Origin: Cryobacterium roopkundense
GTDB lineage: Bacteria > Actinomycetota > Actinomycetes > Actinomycetales > Microbacteriaceae
Reading direction: 5' to 3'
NCBI RefSeq assembly: GCF_014200405.1
Contig: NZ_JACHBQ010000001.1
Location: forward strand, 4,216,001-4,280,000
DNA: 64,000 nucleotides
The notes under the pieces were generated by a model that was not told the origin of the DNA, searched no databases, and was given only the letters and a program-made list of their open reading frames with translations. Position 1 is the stretch's first letter, and every line of letters begins with the position of its first letter. Below are positions 16,149 through 25,341 of this stretch, one piece after another. The position numbers and the translations under genes were made by a program.

Positions 16149-17480
16149 ATGACCGATACAACCCCCGGCGCCACCCCTGCACAGCCTTCCAACAGCGCCG
16201 CCGTGGACGGTCCAGTGGTTTGCGCGAGCGACGTCTCTCTGCCAACCGACTCCGCCTTCGGCCCCGCCGCGACCAGGATCGGCAACCGTCGTCGCCGCAC
16301 TGCCCTGATCGCGACGCTCGCCATCGGCACGATGCTGGGCGGGGTGTCCGGGGCAGGTGTCGCCGCCCTGCTCGCGTCGAACAACAGCGGCACGCCCGTG
16401 GTTGCGGCTCAGACCTCCGGCGTCACCGGAAGTGTCGTGGTCAACGACACGTCTACCGCGAGCGCCGTGAGCAGCGCCGCGGCGAAGGCAGCGCCGAGCG
16501 TTGTCACGATCAGCGTCACGAGCGGCAGTCAGGGCGGCACCGGCTCCGGCGTGATCCTCTCTTCCGACGGCTACGTGCTCACGAACACCCACGTCGTTAC
16601 TCTCGAGGGCGCGGTTTCTGACGCGACGATCGAGGTCACCGCGAGCGATGGAACGATCTACGCTGCCACGCTTGTGGGCACCGACCCCACCTCCGACCTC
16701 GCCGTCATCAAGCTCACGGATGCAACGGGGCTGGCCCCCATCACATGGGCCGACTCGAGCAAGCTCAACGTGGGCGACCAGACCATCGCCATCGGCGCCC
16801 CGCTCGACCTCCCCGGCACCGTCACCACCGGCATCGTCAGCGCGCTCAACCGCAGCATTTCCATCGCCTCGTCGGCCGCACCAGACTCGACAGACCAAAC
16901 CACGCCCGACCAGGGCAGCGGCGCGAGCCCCTACTTCAACTTCGACCTGCCGGGAACCCAGTCGCAGTCCACGCGGGCAGCGACCACGAGCATCTCGCTC
17001 TCGGTGATCCAAACGGATGCTGCCATCAACCCCGGCAACTCCGGCGGCGCGCTGCTGAACGCCCAGGGTGAACTGATCGGCGTGAACGTGGCCATCGCCA
17101 GCGCGGGTTCGTCGTCGGGCTCCGCATCCGGGAGTATCGGCGTGGGCTTCTCCGTCCCGTCGAACCTCGCCAAACGCGTCTCCGATGAAATCATGGACAC
17201 CGGCTCGGCCACCCACGGCCTGCTGGGCGCAAGCGTCACCGACTCCACCACCGGAAGCGTGGGTGCCCTCATCAACGAGGTCAGCTCCGGCGGCGGCGCC
17301 GAAAACGCCGGACTGCAGAAGGGCGACATCGTCACGAACCTCGGCGGCTACCCCATCACCGACGCGAACGACCTCACGGCCCAAGTGCGCGCCCTAGCCG
17401 CCGGGGCTGAGGTCACTGCCACCTATATCCGCGCCGGCCAGACGTACACAACCACCGTCGCGGTCGGCTCCCTCTCCTGA
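16149..17480 (+). CDS. Membrane-anchored HtrA/DegP-type serine protease with PDZ domain
   Basis: The 443-residue protein has a cytoplasmic N-tail, one membrane helix (about 52-76, ALIATLAIGTMLGGVSGAGV), a linker and a trypsin-like domain. The catalytic triad is H148 (LTNTHVV), D183 (TSDLAVIKL) and S298 (NPGNSGGAL). A PDZ domain follows (about 355-440, INEVSSGGGAENAGLQKGDI). The topology places the protease outside the membrane for quality control of exported proteins. A low-complexity Ser/Asp/Thr insert (about 240-280) interrupts the protease domain. ATG 16149 is preferred because GAAAGGAG lies 6 nt upstream. The gene stands alone and ends in a terminator. Confidence 0.9.
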   Translation: MTDTTPGATPAQPSNSAAVDGPVVCASDVSLPTDSAFGPAATRIGNRRRRTALIATLAIGTMLGGVSGAGVAALLASNNSGTPVVAAQTSGVTGSVVVNDTSTASAVSSAAAKAAPSVVTISVTSGSQGGTGSGVILSSDGYVLTNTHVVTLEGAVSDATIEVTASDGTIYAATLVGTDPTSDLAVIKLTDATGLAPITWADSSKLNVGDQTIAIGAPLDLPGTVTTGIVSALNRSISIASSAAPDSTDQTTPDQGSGASPYFNFDLPGTQSQSTRAATTSISLSVIQTDAAINPGNSGGALLNAQGELIGVNVAIASAGSSSGSASGSIGVGFSVPSNLAKRVSDEIMDTGSATHGLLGASVTDSTTGSVGALINEVSSGGGAENAGLQKGDIVTNLGGYPITDANDLTAQVRALAAGAEVTATYIRAGQTYTTTVAVGSLS

Positions 17481-17494
17481 GCTGAGGCCGGCAG

Positions 17495-17534
17495 AGCGGA
17501 TGCCGACGCTGCTGCCGTGCTTCAGGCATCCGCT
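17495..17534 (+). terminator. Terminator of the HtrA-like gene
   Basis: AGCGGATGCC (17495-17504) pairs with GGCATCCGCT (17525-17534), 15 bp after the stop. A small inner GC hairpin fills the loop and TTCTGG follows. Confidence 0.6.
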
Positions 17535-17745
17535 TTCTGGATTCCCGGCGGCCGACGCGCGTGGCGAAATCAGGTAATCCGAGCCGACCGGATGCTGCCA
17601 CGCGCGAACCAGTGCGGCAACCGCGCCGGGTCACGAACGATTTCCTGAATGCGCCCCTGCGGCCGCGGATCGCCCCTCAACCCGTGTCTCACCTGCCGTC
17701 CGACAGGGCGGTAAAATCAGACCAACACGAGGAAGTGGTGGTGCA

Positions 17746-18369
17746 ATGGGTCGGGGTCGTTCGGGGCGAAAGGCCGTCGTCGAGGTGGAGGATGTAATCG
17801 TGGCTGCGGATTCAGCTCCGATCGAGCGAATCGTCGACGAAGGATTTCTCATCGCGCTTTCCGCAGTGCGCATGGCCGTGAAGAACGACATCATCATCGG
17901 TGCCTTGCGGGAGCATGCGGACTTTGATCCGGCGCGCTACGCCGAAACCGCCCGCAACGAACTGAGCCTGCTGGCTCGCCAAAACGAGGCCTACGCCCGG
18001 CGTGTCAGTCGGCTGAAGAAGGAGCTCGGCAAGGGACGCTGGGGCTTCGACCTCACCGAGGACCAGCGCGGAGACCTGCATCAGTTCACCCTGCGCCATC
18101 GCGTGCACAAGCGCCTGACTCTCGCCCTCGACGCCGAGGCTGCCGACGACGAACGGGTGGCGCTCCTCGTGGAACGTGCCCAGCGGGCAGCAAGCGAAGA
18201 GATTCGCGATGCCGTTTCGGCGCGGCTGATCTCGCTGGCCATTGACCCGAGCGAGCCCGAGTACGCCGAGAAACGCGCCGACCGGCTCGACATGTTCTTG
18301 CTCGTGAACATGGCCTTGCTCACGTCGGCCCACGCCGCCAAGAGCGCCCCCGCAGACAGCGATTACTGA
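17746..18369 (+). CDS. Conserved actinobacterial protein of unknown function
   Basis: The 207-residue soluble, mostly helical and highly charged protein has no membrane segment. A long helical stretch LSLLARQNEAYARRVSRLKK (about 75-95) looks coiled-coil-like, and the tail has many Ala/Glu/Arg heptads. The ATG at 17746 follows GAGGAAGTGG. Homologues in Microbacteriaceae are sometimes labelled asparagine synthase, but no glutaminase or synthetase motif is present here. I assign no function. The gene is monocistronic. Confidence 0.6.
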   Translation: MGRGRSGRKAVVEVEDVIVAADSAPIERIVDEGFLIALSAVRMAVKNDIIIGALREHADFDPARYAETARNELSLLARQNEAYARRVSRLKKELGKGRWGFDLTEDQRGDLHQFTLRHRVHKRLTLALDAEAADDERVALLVERAQRAASEEIRDAVSARLISLAIDPSEPEYAEKRADRLDMFLLVNMALLTSAHAAKSAPADSDY

Positions 18370-18404
18370 CCCGCCCCGCAGTTTCCGCTTCTCACCTCAG
18401 GGCG

Positions 18405-18776
18405 TCAGCGCAGCAGCTCCGTGACGCAGATGAAGTTGCCCTCGGTGTCCCGGAACCAGGCTGACTTCATCTCGTCGGTGGCTGCGACGCCGTCGACGGT
18501 CTTCATGCCGGGGATGTCATAGTCCTCGAACACGACGCCGCGTGCGCGTAGCCGCACCATCTCGCCATCCAGATCGTCGGTGATGAAACTCATCTGGGTG
18601 TTCTTGGCCGTCCCGGCGTTCTCGGTCTCGTAGATCTCAAAACCGGACCCCGGTGACGAGTACACAAGCAGGCCGTCAAGCACCTCGACGGGTTCTAAGT
18701 CGAGCGCGTCGTGGTAAAACGACCGTGCCCGGCTGAGATCTGCTGCGGGCAGAACCGGGTGTATTTCTTTCAGCAT
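18405..18776 (-). CDS. VOC-family (glyoxalase/bleomycin-resistance fold) protein
   Basis: The 123-residue protein has two beta-alpha-beta-beta-beta modules. The first is LPAADLSRARSFYHDALDLE followed by GLLVYSSPGSGFEIYET. The second is MSFITDDLDGEMVRLRARGV followed by SAWFRDTEGNFICVTELL. The putative metal residues are partly conserved (Glu near residue 50 and Glu near 119), so enzymatic activity is uncertain. Proteins of this type include dioxygenases, isomerases and antibiotic-binding proteins. No neighbour points to a substrate. Confidence 0.8.
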   Translation of the reverse strand: MLKEIHPVLPAADLSRARSFYHDALDLEPVEVLDGLLVYSSPGSGFEIYETENAGTAKNTQMSFITDDLDGEMVRLRARGVVFEDYDIPGMKTVDGVAATDEMKSAWFRDTEGNFICVTELLR

Positions 18777-18991
18777 TGCAAACGCCTCCTCTGGCGGGTA
18801 TTTTCATGGGCGCGAAAATACCGACCGGTCGGCCGCGAGTGCTGGACGCGGAGGTGGCCGGCGTTTCCGCAGGCGAAGCCCCGTCTGGTGGACTCCCGCC
18901 CCCAGGTCGCAGGCGATGACTATCGCATTTCGCTCTCAATATACCCCGCCAAATGCCGGCCCGCTAGAAAGAAATATCGAGCCATGTGTAA

Positions 18992-19007
18992 ATATGTCAT
19001 GACATAT
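18992..19007. promoter_or_regulatory. Palindromic operator upstream of iolC, IolR-box match
   Basis: ATATGTCATGACATAT is a perfect 16-bp palindrome 61 bp before the iolC start. Its centre TGTCATGACA fits KGWCHTRACA, the consensus I recall for the GntR-type IolR of Corynebacterium glutamicum. It probably lets the GntR/UTRA protein encoded at 44676-45443 repress the operon when inositol is absent. Confidence 0.7.
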
Positions 19008-19068
19008 GAACTAAAGCTGCTATCGTGAACGTATCCGGTCCACGAACCAGAAAGTTGTACAGCGACGT

Positions 19069-20034
19069 ATGCCAGACATGACACTCACCCCTGCACTCGA
19101 TGTACTGACGATCGGCCGCGTCGGCGTGGACATCTACCCCCTCCAAACCGGCGTCGGGCTCGAACACGTGAGCACCTTCGGCAAATACCTCGGAGGCAGC
19201 GCCACGAACGTCGCCGTGGCCGCGGCCCGTCACGGGCTCGACTCCGCCGTGATCACCCGCACCGGCGACGACCCCTTCGGCCGCTACATCCACCAGGAGC
19301 TGCGCCGGCTCGGCGTCCGCGACGAGTTCGTCTCGAGCGTCGACGGCCTAAACACCCCCGTCGTGTTCTGTGAGATCTTCCCGCCGGATGACTTTCCCAT
19401 CTACTTCTACCGCGAGCCCAAGGCCCCCGACCTGGTCATCAATGCCGCTGGACTCGACCTCGACGCCATCCGCTCCGCTCGCATCTACTGGTCGACCGTC
19501 ACCGGCCTGTCGCAGGAGCCGAGCCGCGCGGCACACCACGCCGCGTGGGCCGCCCGGGGCCGCTCGCCGCTCACCATCCTCGACCTCGACTACCGCCCCA
19601 TGTTCTGGAACTCCGCCGAGGAGGCCAGCGCCGAGGTGTCGAGGGCGCTCGAGCAGGTCACCATCGCCGTGGGCAACAAGGAGGAGTGCGAGATCGCCGT
19701 CGGCGAAACCGAGCCCCTCCGCGCTGCCGACGCGCTGCTCGAACGCGGCATCGAACTGGCGATAGTCAAGCAGGGCCCGAAGGGCGTGCTTGCCCGCACC
19801 CGCACCGAAACTGTCGAGGTGCCGCCGTACTTCGTCGACGTGGTCAACGGCCTCGGCGCCGGCGACAGCTTCGGCGGCGCCCTCTGCTACGGCCTGCTGC
19901 AGGAGTGGCCGCTGAAACGCATCCTGAAATTCGCCAACGTGGCCGGCGCGCTCGTCGCCAGCCGGCTTGAATGCTCCACAGCCATGCCCACGACCGCCGA
20001 GGTCGAAGAAATCCTGAAGGGACTCGACCAATGA
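19069..20034 (+). CDS. iolC: 5-dehydro-2-deoxygluconokinase
   Basis: The 321-residue PfkB/ribokinase-family sugar kinase has the N-terminal GGSATNVAVAAARHG glycine motif (about 42-56) and the C-terminal signature GLGAGDSFGGAL (about 261-272) with catalytic base D266. It phosphorylates 2-deoxy-5-keto-gluconate in myo-inositol breakdown. It is the first gene of the iol operon and follows a palindromic operator. Its stop overlaps the next start (ATGA). An ATG three codons in is an alternative start; the ribosome site is weak for either. Confidence 0.9.
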   Translation: MPDMTLTPALDVLTIGRVGVDIYPLQTGVGLEHVSTFGKYLGGSATNVAVAAARHGLDSAVITRTGDDPFGRYIHQELRRLGVRDEFVSSVDGLNTPVVFCEIFPPDDFPIYFYREPKAPDLVINAAGLDLDAIRSARIYWSTVTGLSQEPSRAAHHAAWAARGRSPLTILDLDYRPMFWNSAEEASAEVSRALEQVTIAVGNKEECEIAVGETEPLRAADALLERGIELAIVKQGPKGVLARTRTETVEVPPYFVDVVNGLGAGDSFGGALCYGLLQEWPLKRILKFANVAGALVASRLECSTAMPTTAEVEEILKGLDQ

Positions 20035-20912
20035 ACCGACTCGATTTTGACGCTCTCCGCCAGACCCGCGCGCAGCATCCGCACCGCATCAGCGAGATTC
20101 TCGCGAGCCGCACCCGGCGGGAGCTCATTCGCGGCGACGGCAAGCTCTTCATTGTGGCCGCCGACCACCGCGCCCGCGGCGCCCTGGGCGTACGCAACGA
20201 CCAGAACGCCATGGCCAACCGCTACGAGCTGCTCGAAGGCCTCGCCACCGCGCTCTCCCGCCCGGGCGTCGACGGCGTGCTCGGCACTCCCGACATCATC
20301 GACGACCTGGCCCTGCTCGGGCTGCTCGAGGACAAGATCGTCGTGGGCTCCATGAACCGCGGCGGGCTCAAGGGCGCTTCGTTCGAGATGGACGACCGCT
20401 ACACGGCCTACTCCGTCGACCGTATCCAGCGCGACCGCCTCGACTTCGCCAAGAACCTGCTGCGCATCAACCTCGCCGACCCCGGCTCGGTCGCCACCCT
20501 CGAAGCCACCGCCCAGGTGGTGAGCGAGGCCGCCGCCGCCGGGCTGCCCATCATGCTCGAGCCCTTCATGAGTTCGTGGGTAAACGGCACGGTGCGCAAT
20601 GACCTCACAACGGATGCCGTGATCCTCTCAATCGCCATCGCCGAGGGCCTCGGAGACTCGAGCGCCTACTCCTGGTTGAAGCTCCCCGTGGTACCCGAGA
20701 TGGACCGCGTGATGGCAGCCACCACACTGCCTACCCTGCTGCTCGGCGGCGACCCCGTGGGCGACCAGCACGAGACCTTCGAGAGCTGGCACAACGCTCT
20801 CCAGCTTCCCGGAGTGCGCGGCCTCGTCGTAGGCCGCAGCCTGCTGTACCCGCTCGACGGCAACATCGAGAAGGCCATCGACCTGGCCGCCACCCTCGTA
20901 CACGGCGCCTGA
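20031..20912 (+). CDS. Cgl0159-type (beta/alpha)8 aldolase, probable deoxyketogluconate-phosphate aldolase
   Basis: The 293-residue TIM-barrel protein is of the family named after Cgl0159, regularly found in actinobacterial iol operons lacking iolJ. A substrate-binding core LFIVAADHRARGALG lies at about 42-56. Further barrel motifs are GVDGVLGTPDIIDDL, KIVVGSMNRGGLKGASFEMD and LPIMLEPFMSSW. By position it should split 2-deoxy-5-keto-gluconate 6-phosphate into dihydroxyacetone phosphate and malonic semialdehyde. That role is inferred from context. It is translationally coupled to iolC. Confidence 0.82.
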   Translation: MNRLDFDALRQTRAQHPHRISEILASRTRRELIRGDGKLFIVAADHRARGALGVRNDQNAMANRYELLEGLATALSRPGVDGVLGTPDIIDDLALLGLLEDKIVVGSMNRGGLKGASFEMDDRYTAYSVDRIQRDRLDFAKNLLRINLADPGSVATLEATAQVVSEAAAAGLPIMLEPFMSSWVNGTVRNDLTTDAVILSIAIAEGLGDSSAYSWLKLPVVPEMDRVMAATTLPTLLLGGDPVGDQHETFESWHNALQLPGVRGLVVGRSLLYPLDGNIEKAIDLAATLVHGA

Positions 20913-20953
20913 AACTTTCCCTCGCTCAACTCTCGTTCAGAAAGAAGATCACT

Positions 20954-22465
20954 ATGCCTGCAACAGCAACCGACCTGCACCTCGTTTCGCACTGGATCGA
21001 CGGACAAGAACAGGCGGGAACCTCCGGCCGTACCGCGCCGGTCTTCGATCCCGCCCTCGGAACGATCACCAAGAACGTATCGCTCGCCAACCAGACCGAG
21101 ATCGCTGCCGCCATCGCAAGCGCCAAAGCGGCCTTCCCCGCCTGGCGAGACCTCTCCATCGCCAAGCGCCAGCAGATCCTCTTCAGCTTTCGCGAGTTGC
21201 TGAACGCCCGCAAGGGCGAGATGGCCGAGATCATCACGAGCGAGCACGGCAAGGTACTCTCCGACGCGCTCGGCGAGATCTCCCGCGGCCAGGAGGTCGT
21301 GGAATTCGCCTGCGGCATTCCGCACCTGCTCAAGGGCGACTACTCCGAGAACGTTTCCACCGGCGTCGACGTGTACTCCACCCGCCAGGCTCTCGGCGTC
21401 GTCGCCGTGATCAGCCCCTTCAACTTTCCGGCCATGGTACCGATGTGGTTCTTCCCGCTCGCCCTCGCAGCCGGCAACACCGTCATCCTTAAGCCGAGCG
21501 AGAAAGACCCGAGCGCCGCCATCTGGATGGCCAAGCTTCTCAAGGAGGCAGGCCTCCCCGACGGCGTGTTCACGGTGCTGCAGGGCGACAAGGAATCCGT
21601 TGACGGCCTGCTCGAGCACCCCGACGTGAAGGCCATCTCCTTCGTGGGTTCGACCCCGATCGCCCAGTACGTGTACGAGACCGGCACCCGCCACGGCAAG
21701 CGCATCCAGGCCCTCGGCGGAGCCAAGAACCACATGCTCGTGCTGCCCGACGCAGACCTGGACCTCGTGGCCGACTCCGCCATCAACGCCGGCTTTGGCA
21801 GCGCGGGCGAGCGTTGCATGGCCATCAGTGCGGTCGTCGCGGTCGAACCCGTCGCCGACACGCTGATCGACAAGATCGTCACCCGCATGAACACCCTCAC
21901 TGTCGGTGACGGTCGTCGCTCCTGCGACATGGGCCCGCTCGTCACCGAGGTGCACCGCGACAAAGTCTCGAGCTACATCGACATCGCCGCCGAAGACGGC
22001 GCGAACATCGTCGTCGATGGCCGCGGCATCGAGGTTGACGGCGACCCGAACGGGTTCTGGCTCGGCCCGACCCTGATCGATGCGCTGCCAGTGACCTCGA
22101 AGGCGTACACCGAAGAGATCTTCGGCCCTGTACTGTCAGTTGTCCGCGTGGCGAGCTACGAAGAGGGCGTCGACCTCATCAACTCCGGCGCCTTCGGCAA
22201 CGGAACCGCCATCTTCACCAACGACGGAGGCGCGGCCCGCCGTTTCCAGAACGAGATCGAGGTGGGCATGATCGGCATCAACGTTCCCATCCCGGTGCCC
22301 GTATCGTACTTCTCCTTCGGCGGCTGGAAGAACTCGCTCTTCGGCGACACCAAGGCCCACGGCGTTGAGGGCGTGCACTTCTTCACCCGCGGCAAGGCCA
22401 TCACCAGCCGCTGGCTCGACCCGAGCCACGGTGGCATCAACCTCGGCTTCCCCGAGAACAACTAG
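20954..22465 (+). CDS. iolA: CoA-acylating methylmalonate/malonate-semialdehyde dehydrogenase
   Basis: The 503-residue aldehyde dehydrogenase of the MmsA class has catalytic C288 in SAGERCMAIS, NAD-binding FNFPAMVPMWFFPLALA near residue 157 and a GGAKNHMLVLPDADLD segment typical of MmsA. It converts malonic semialdehyde to acetyl-CoA, the last step of the pathway. An AGAAAGAAG ribosome site lies before the ATG. It is followed 12 bp later by iolB. Confidence 0.92.
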   Translation: MPATATDLHLVSHWIDGQEQAGTSGRTAPVFDPALGTITKNVSLANQTEIAAAIASAKAAFPAWRDLSIAKRQQILFSFRELLNARKGEMAEIITSEHGKVLSDALGEISRGQEVVEFACGIPHLLKGDYSENVSTGVDVYSTRQALGVVAVISPFNFPAMVPMWFFPLALAAGNTVILKPSEKDPSAAIWMAKLLKEAGLPDGVFTVLQGDKESVDGLLEHPDVKAISFVGSTPIAQYVYETGTRHGKRIQALGGAKNHMLVLPDADLDLVADSAINAGFGSAGERCMAISAVVAVEPVADTLIDKIVTRMNTLTVGDGRRSCDMGPLVTEVHRDKVSSYIDIAAEDGANIVVDGRGIEVDGDPNGFWLGPTLIDALPVTSKAYTEEIFGPVLSVVRVASYEEGVDLINSGAFGNGTAIFTNDGGAARRFQNEIEVGMIGINVPIPVPVSYFSFGGWKNSLFGDTKAHGVEGVHFFTRGKAITSRWLDPSHGGINLGFPENN

Positions 22466-22477
22466 GACAGGAAGACG

Positions 22478-23386
22478 ATGACAGCGCCATCCGCACACGA
22501 CTGGTTCTACGCTCAGGGCGCCCTGGAGCGTGACGGCTGGGAAACCGTCGTCGACCAGGCCATCAGCGGATGGCGCTACACAGGCATCCGCGTGGCAGCG
22601 CTCGCTGCGGGGGACTCCCGGGCGCTGCCCGCGGAGGCGGTGGAGCGCATCGTGGTTCCCCTCGCAGGGTCGTTCATGGTGCGGTACACGCTTGCGGGCG
22701 AGACCGAGGAGCGCTCCCAGGCGCTCGCAGGTCGGGCATCCGTCTTTCACGGACCCACCGACACGCTCTACCTGCCCACCGGAACCGCGCTCGCCATTGA
22801 CGGCGCGGGCAGGGTGGCCGTGGCGGAAGCGCCCACCGACACGGCGCTGCCGGTGGCCTATATTCCGAGAGCGGATGTGCCCATCGAGCTTCGTGGGGCC
22901 GGTCGCTCCAGTCGCCAGGTACACAACTTCGGCACCCCGGCCAGCGTCGCGGCCGACCGGTTGATCGTGTGCGAGGTGATCACCCCGGCCGAGAACTGGT
23001 CGAGTTACCCGCCGCACAAGCACGATGAGTACTCGCCTGGCGTGGAGTCGAGCCTCGAGGAGATCTACTACTTCGAGACCGCCGTCACCCGCGGCCAGGC
23101 CGCACCGGAGACGGCGCGCCCGTTCGGCCTCATGCGCACCTACTCCTCCGATGCTGGCGCGATCGACATCAACGCCGAGGTGCATACCGGCGACGTGGCA
23201 CTCGTGCCCTTCGGCTGGCACGGCCCCTGCGTCGCGGCCCCCGGGTACGACCTCTACTACCTCAACGTGATGGCCGGGCCGGATCCCGACCGCACCTGGA
23301 ACATCAGCGATGATCCGGCGCACGGCTGGATTCGCGACACCTGGCTGGGTCAGGAGTTCGACTCCCGACTTCCCTACACTTCTTAA
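22478..23386 (+). CDS. iolB: 5-deoxy-glucuronate isomerase
   Basis: The 302-residue double-cupin protein has metal-binding residues in the C-terminal cupin (SSYPPHKHDEYSPGVESSLE, then EIYYFE), the signature of IolB/KduI-like isomerases. It interconverts 5-deoxy-glucuronate and 2-deoxy-5-keto-gluconate. The ATG at 22478 follows GGACAGGAAG. It lies within the iol operon, 33 bp before iolD. Confidence 0.93.
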   Translation: MTAPSAHDWFYAQGALERDGWETVVDQAISGWRYTGIRVAALAAGDSRALPAEAVERIVVPLAGSFMVRYTLAGETEERSQALAGRASVFHGPTDTLYLPTGTALAIDGAGRVAVAEAPTDTALPVAYIPRADVPIELRGAGRSSRQVHNFGTPASVAADRLIVCEVITPAENWSSYPPHKHDEYSPGVESSLEEIYYFETAVTRGQAAPETARPFGLMRTYSSDAGAIDINAEVHTGDVALVPFGWHGPCVAAPGYDLYYLNVMAGPDPDRTWNISDDPAHGWIRDTWLGQEFDSRLPYTS

Positions 23387-23419
23387 CCTCACCCGCAGCA
23401 CCCGAAAGGACACACAGTC

Positions 23420-25339
23420 GTGACAACCCGTCGCATGACAGTCAGCCAGGCGCTCATCGAGTTCCTCGGCCACCAGTACACAGTGGACGGCGACGTGCGC
23501 GAACGCACGATCGTGGGAACCTTCGGCATCTTCGGCCACGGAAACGTCGCGGGAATCGGCCAGGCCCTCAAGCAGCTCTCCGTCGAAGACCCTGCCCTCA
23601 TGCCTTACCACCAGGCGCGCAACGAGCAGGGAATGGTGCACGAGTCGATCGCCTACTCCCGCATGACCCGTCGCCGGTCCACCTTCGCCTGCGCGGCATC
23701 CGTGGGCCCCGGCGCCACCAACATGCTCACCGGCGCGGCCGTCGCCACCACCAACCGGCTGCCCGTGTTGCTGCTGCCGGCCGACACCTTTGCCACCCGA
23801 GTCTCCGACCCCGTGCTGCAGCAGCTCGAACTGCCGCACGACGCGAGCATGAGCGTCAACGACGCCTTCAAGCCGCTCTCACGCTTCTTCGACCGAGTGA
23901 ACCGCCCCGAGCAGCTGTTCTCCGCAGCCCTCGGCGCCCTGCGCGTGCTCACCGACCCTGTCGAGACCGGCGCCGTCACTATTTCCCTGCCGGAAGACGT
24001 TCAGGCCGAGACCCTCGAGGTGCCGGCAGAATTCCTCGCCGACCGCGAGTGGCACATCCGTCGGCCCCGCCCAGACCGCGGCATCATCGCCGAGGTCGCC
24101 CGCGCCATCTCCCGCGCCAAGCGCCCCATGATCGTCGCCGGTGGCGGCGTGATCTACTCCGACGCCGCCGCGGCCCTCCGCGACTTCGTCGAGGCCACCG
24201 GCATCCCGGTGGGTCTCTCGCAGGCCGGCATGGGCTCACTCACCTGGAACCACCCGCAGAACCTCGGCTCGGTCGGCGCCACCGGCACCACCGCAGCAAA
24301 CCGCGCGGCAGCCCAGGCCGACCTGATCATCGGCATCGGCACCCGCTACAGCGACTTCACCGCCGCGAGCCGCACCGCGTTCCAGAACGCCGACGTGCGC
24401 TTCATCAACATCAACGTGGCCTCATTCGACGCGTTCAAGCACGGCAGCGCCATCCCGGTCGTAGCGGATGCCCGTGAGTCGCTTCTCGAGCTCACCGAGG
24501 CTCTCGCAGGCTTCCACGTCTCCGCCGACTTCCGCTCCGATTACACCCGGGAGAAGGCCACCTGGGACGCCGCCGTCGACGAGTCCTTCGTGGATCGCCG
24601 GCTGGCGCTGCCGAGCCAGTCCGAAATCATCGGCGCCGTGCAGCAGGCCTCCGACCCGCGCGATGTGATCGTGTGCGCCGCCGGCTCGCTCCCCGGCGAC
24701 CTGCACAAGCTGTGGCGCGTGCGCGACGACCTCGGCTACCACGTGGAATACGCCTTCTCGTGCATGGGCTACGAGATCGCCGGCGGCATCGGAGTGGCCA
24801 GGGCAGACGTTACCCGCGACTCCATCGTGATGGTCGGCGACGGCTCGTACCTCATGATGCACTCCGAGATCGTGTCGGCCGTGGCCGAGGGCATCAAGTT
24901 CATCATTGTGCTCATTCAGAACCACGGCTACGCCTCGATCGGCCATCTGAGCGAAGACGTGGGGTCGCAGCGCTACGGCACGCTGTATCGCTACCAGGAC
25001 AAGGCGGGCAACAACTTCGAGCAGGGCGAGATCCTGCCGATCGACCTCGCCGCGAACGCCGCGAGCTACGGCCTCGACGTGATCTCGATCGAGCCCACCG
25101 AGAACGCGATCGTCGACCTGTCCGCCGCCATGAAAACGGCCAAGGCCTCCACCCGCGCCACCATGATTCATATCAACAACGACCCGCGGCTCTACGCGCC
25201 CGATGGCGAAGGCTGGTGGGACGTGCCGGTGGCCGAAACCTCCACCCTCGACACCACCACGGCCGCACGGGTCGACTACCTCGCACACAAGACCAACCAG
25301 AAGCCGCACCTCGGTGCCGGCGCCGTTGAAAGGAACTGA
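23420..25339 (+). CDS. iolD: 3D-(3,5/4)-trihydroxycyclohexane-1,2-dione acylhydrolase
   Basis: The 639-residue thiamine-diphosphate enzyme has an N-terminal Pyr domain with GIFGHGNVAGIGQAL, a central domain and a C-terminal PP domain. The ThDP/Mg motif is VGDGSYLMMHSE ending in LIQNHG (GDG-x(n)-N). It opens the cyclitol ring hydrolytically in inositol catabolism. The start is GTG 23420 after GAAAGGA; an ATG five codons later is possible. The length is normal for IolD. Confidence 0.93.
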   Translation: MTTRRMTVSQALIEFLGHQYTVDGDVRERTIVGTFGIFGHGNVAGIGQALKQLSVEDPALMPYHQARNEQGMVHESIAYSRMTRRRSTFACAASVGPGATNMLTGAAVATTNRLPVLLLPADTFATRVSDPVLQQLELPHDASMSVNDAFKPLSRFFDRVNRPEQLFSAALGALRVLTDPVETGAVTISLPEDVQAETLEVPAEFLADREWHIRRPRPDRGIIAEVARAISRAKRPMIVAGGGVIYSDAAAALRDFVEATGIPVGLSQAGMGSLTWNHPQNLGSVGATGTTAANRAAAQADLIIGIGTRYSDFTAASRTAFQNADVRFININVASFDAFKHGSAIPVVADARESLLELTEALAGFHVSADFRSDYTREKATWDAAVDESFVDRRLALPSQSEIIGAVQQASDPRDVIVCAAGSLPGDLHKLWRVRDDLGYHVEYAFSCMGYEIAGGIGVARADVTRDSIVMVGDGSYLMMHSEIVSAVAEGIKFIIVLIQNHGYASIGHLSEDVGSQRYGTLYRYQDKAGNNFEQGEILPIDLAANAASYGLDVISIEPTENAIVDLSAAMKTAKASTRATMIHINNDPRLYAPDGEGWWDVPVAETSTLDTTTAARVDYLAHKTNQKPHLGAGAVERN

Positions 25340-25341
25340 CC

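Noticed and set aside
16080..17384. 434-codon open frame opposite the HtrA-like gene
   Set aside because: It is Gly/Arg/Asp-rich with no motifs and is fully antisense to a gene with a complete catalytic triad and PDZ domain.
20666..21955. 429-codon minus-strand frame opposite the aldolase and iolA genes
   Set aside because: It has low-information Gly/Val/Asp composition and covers two well-supported iol genes in the other strand.
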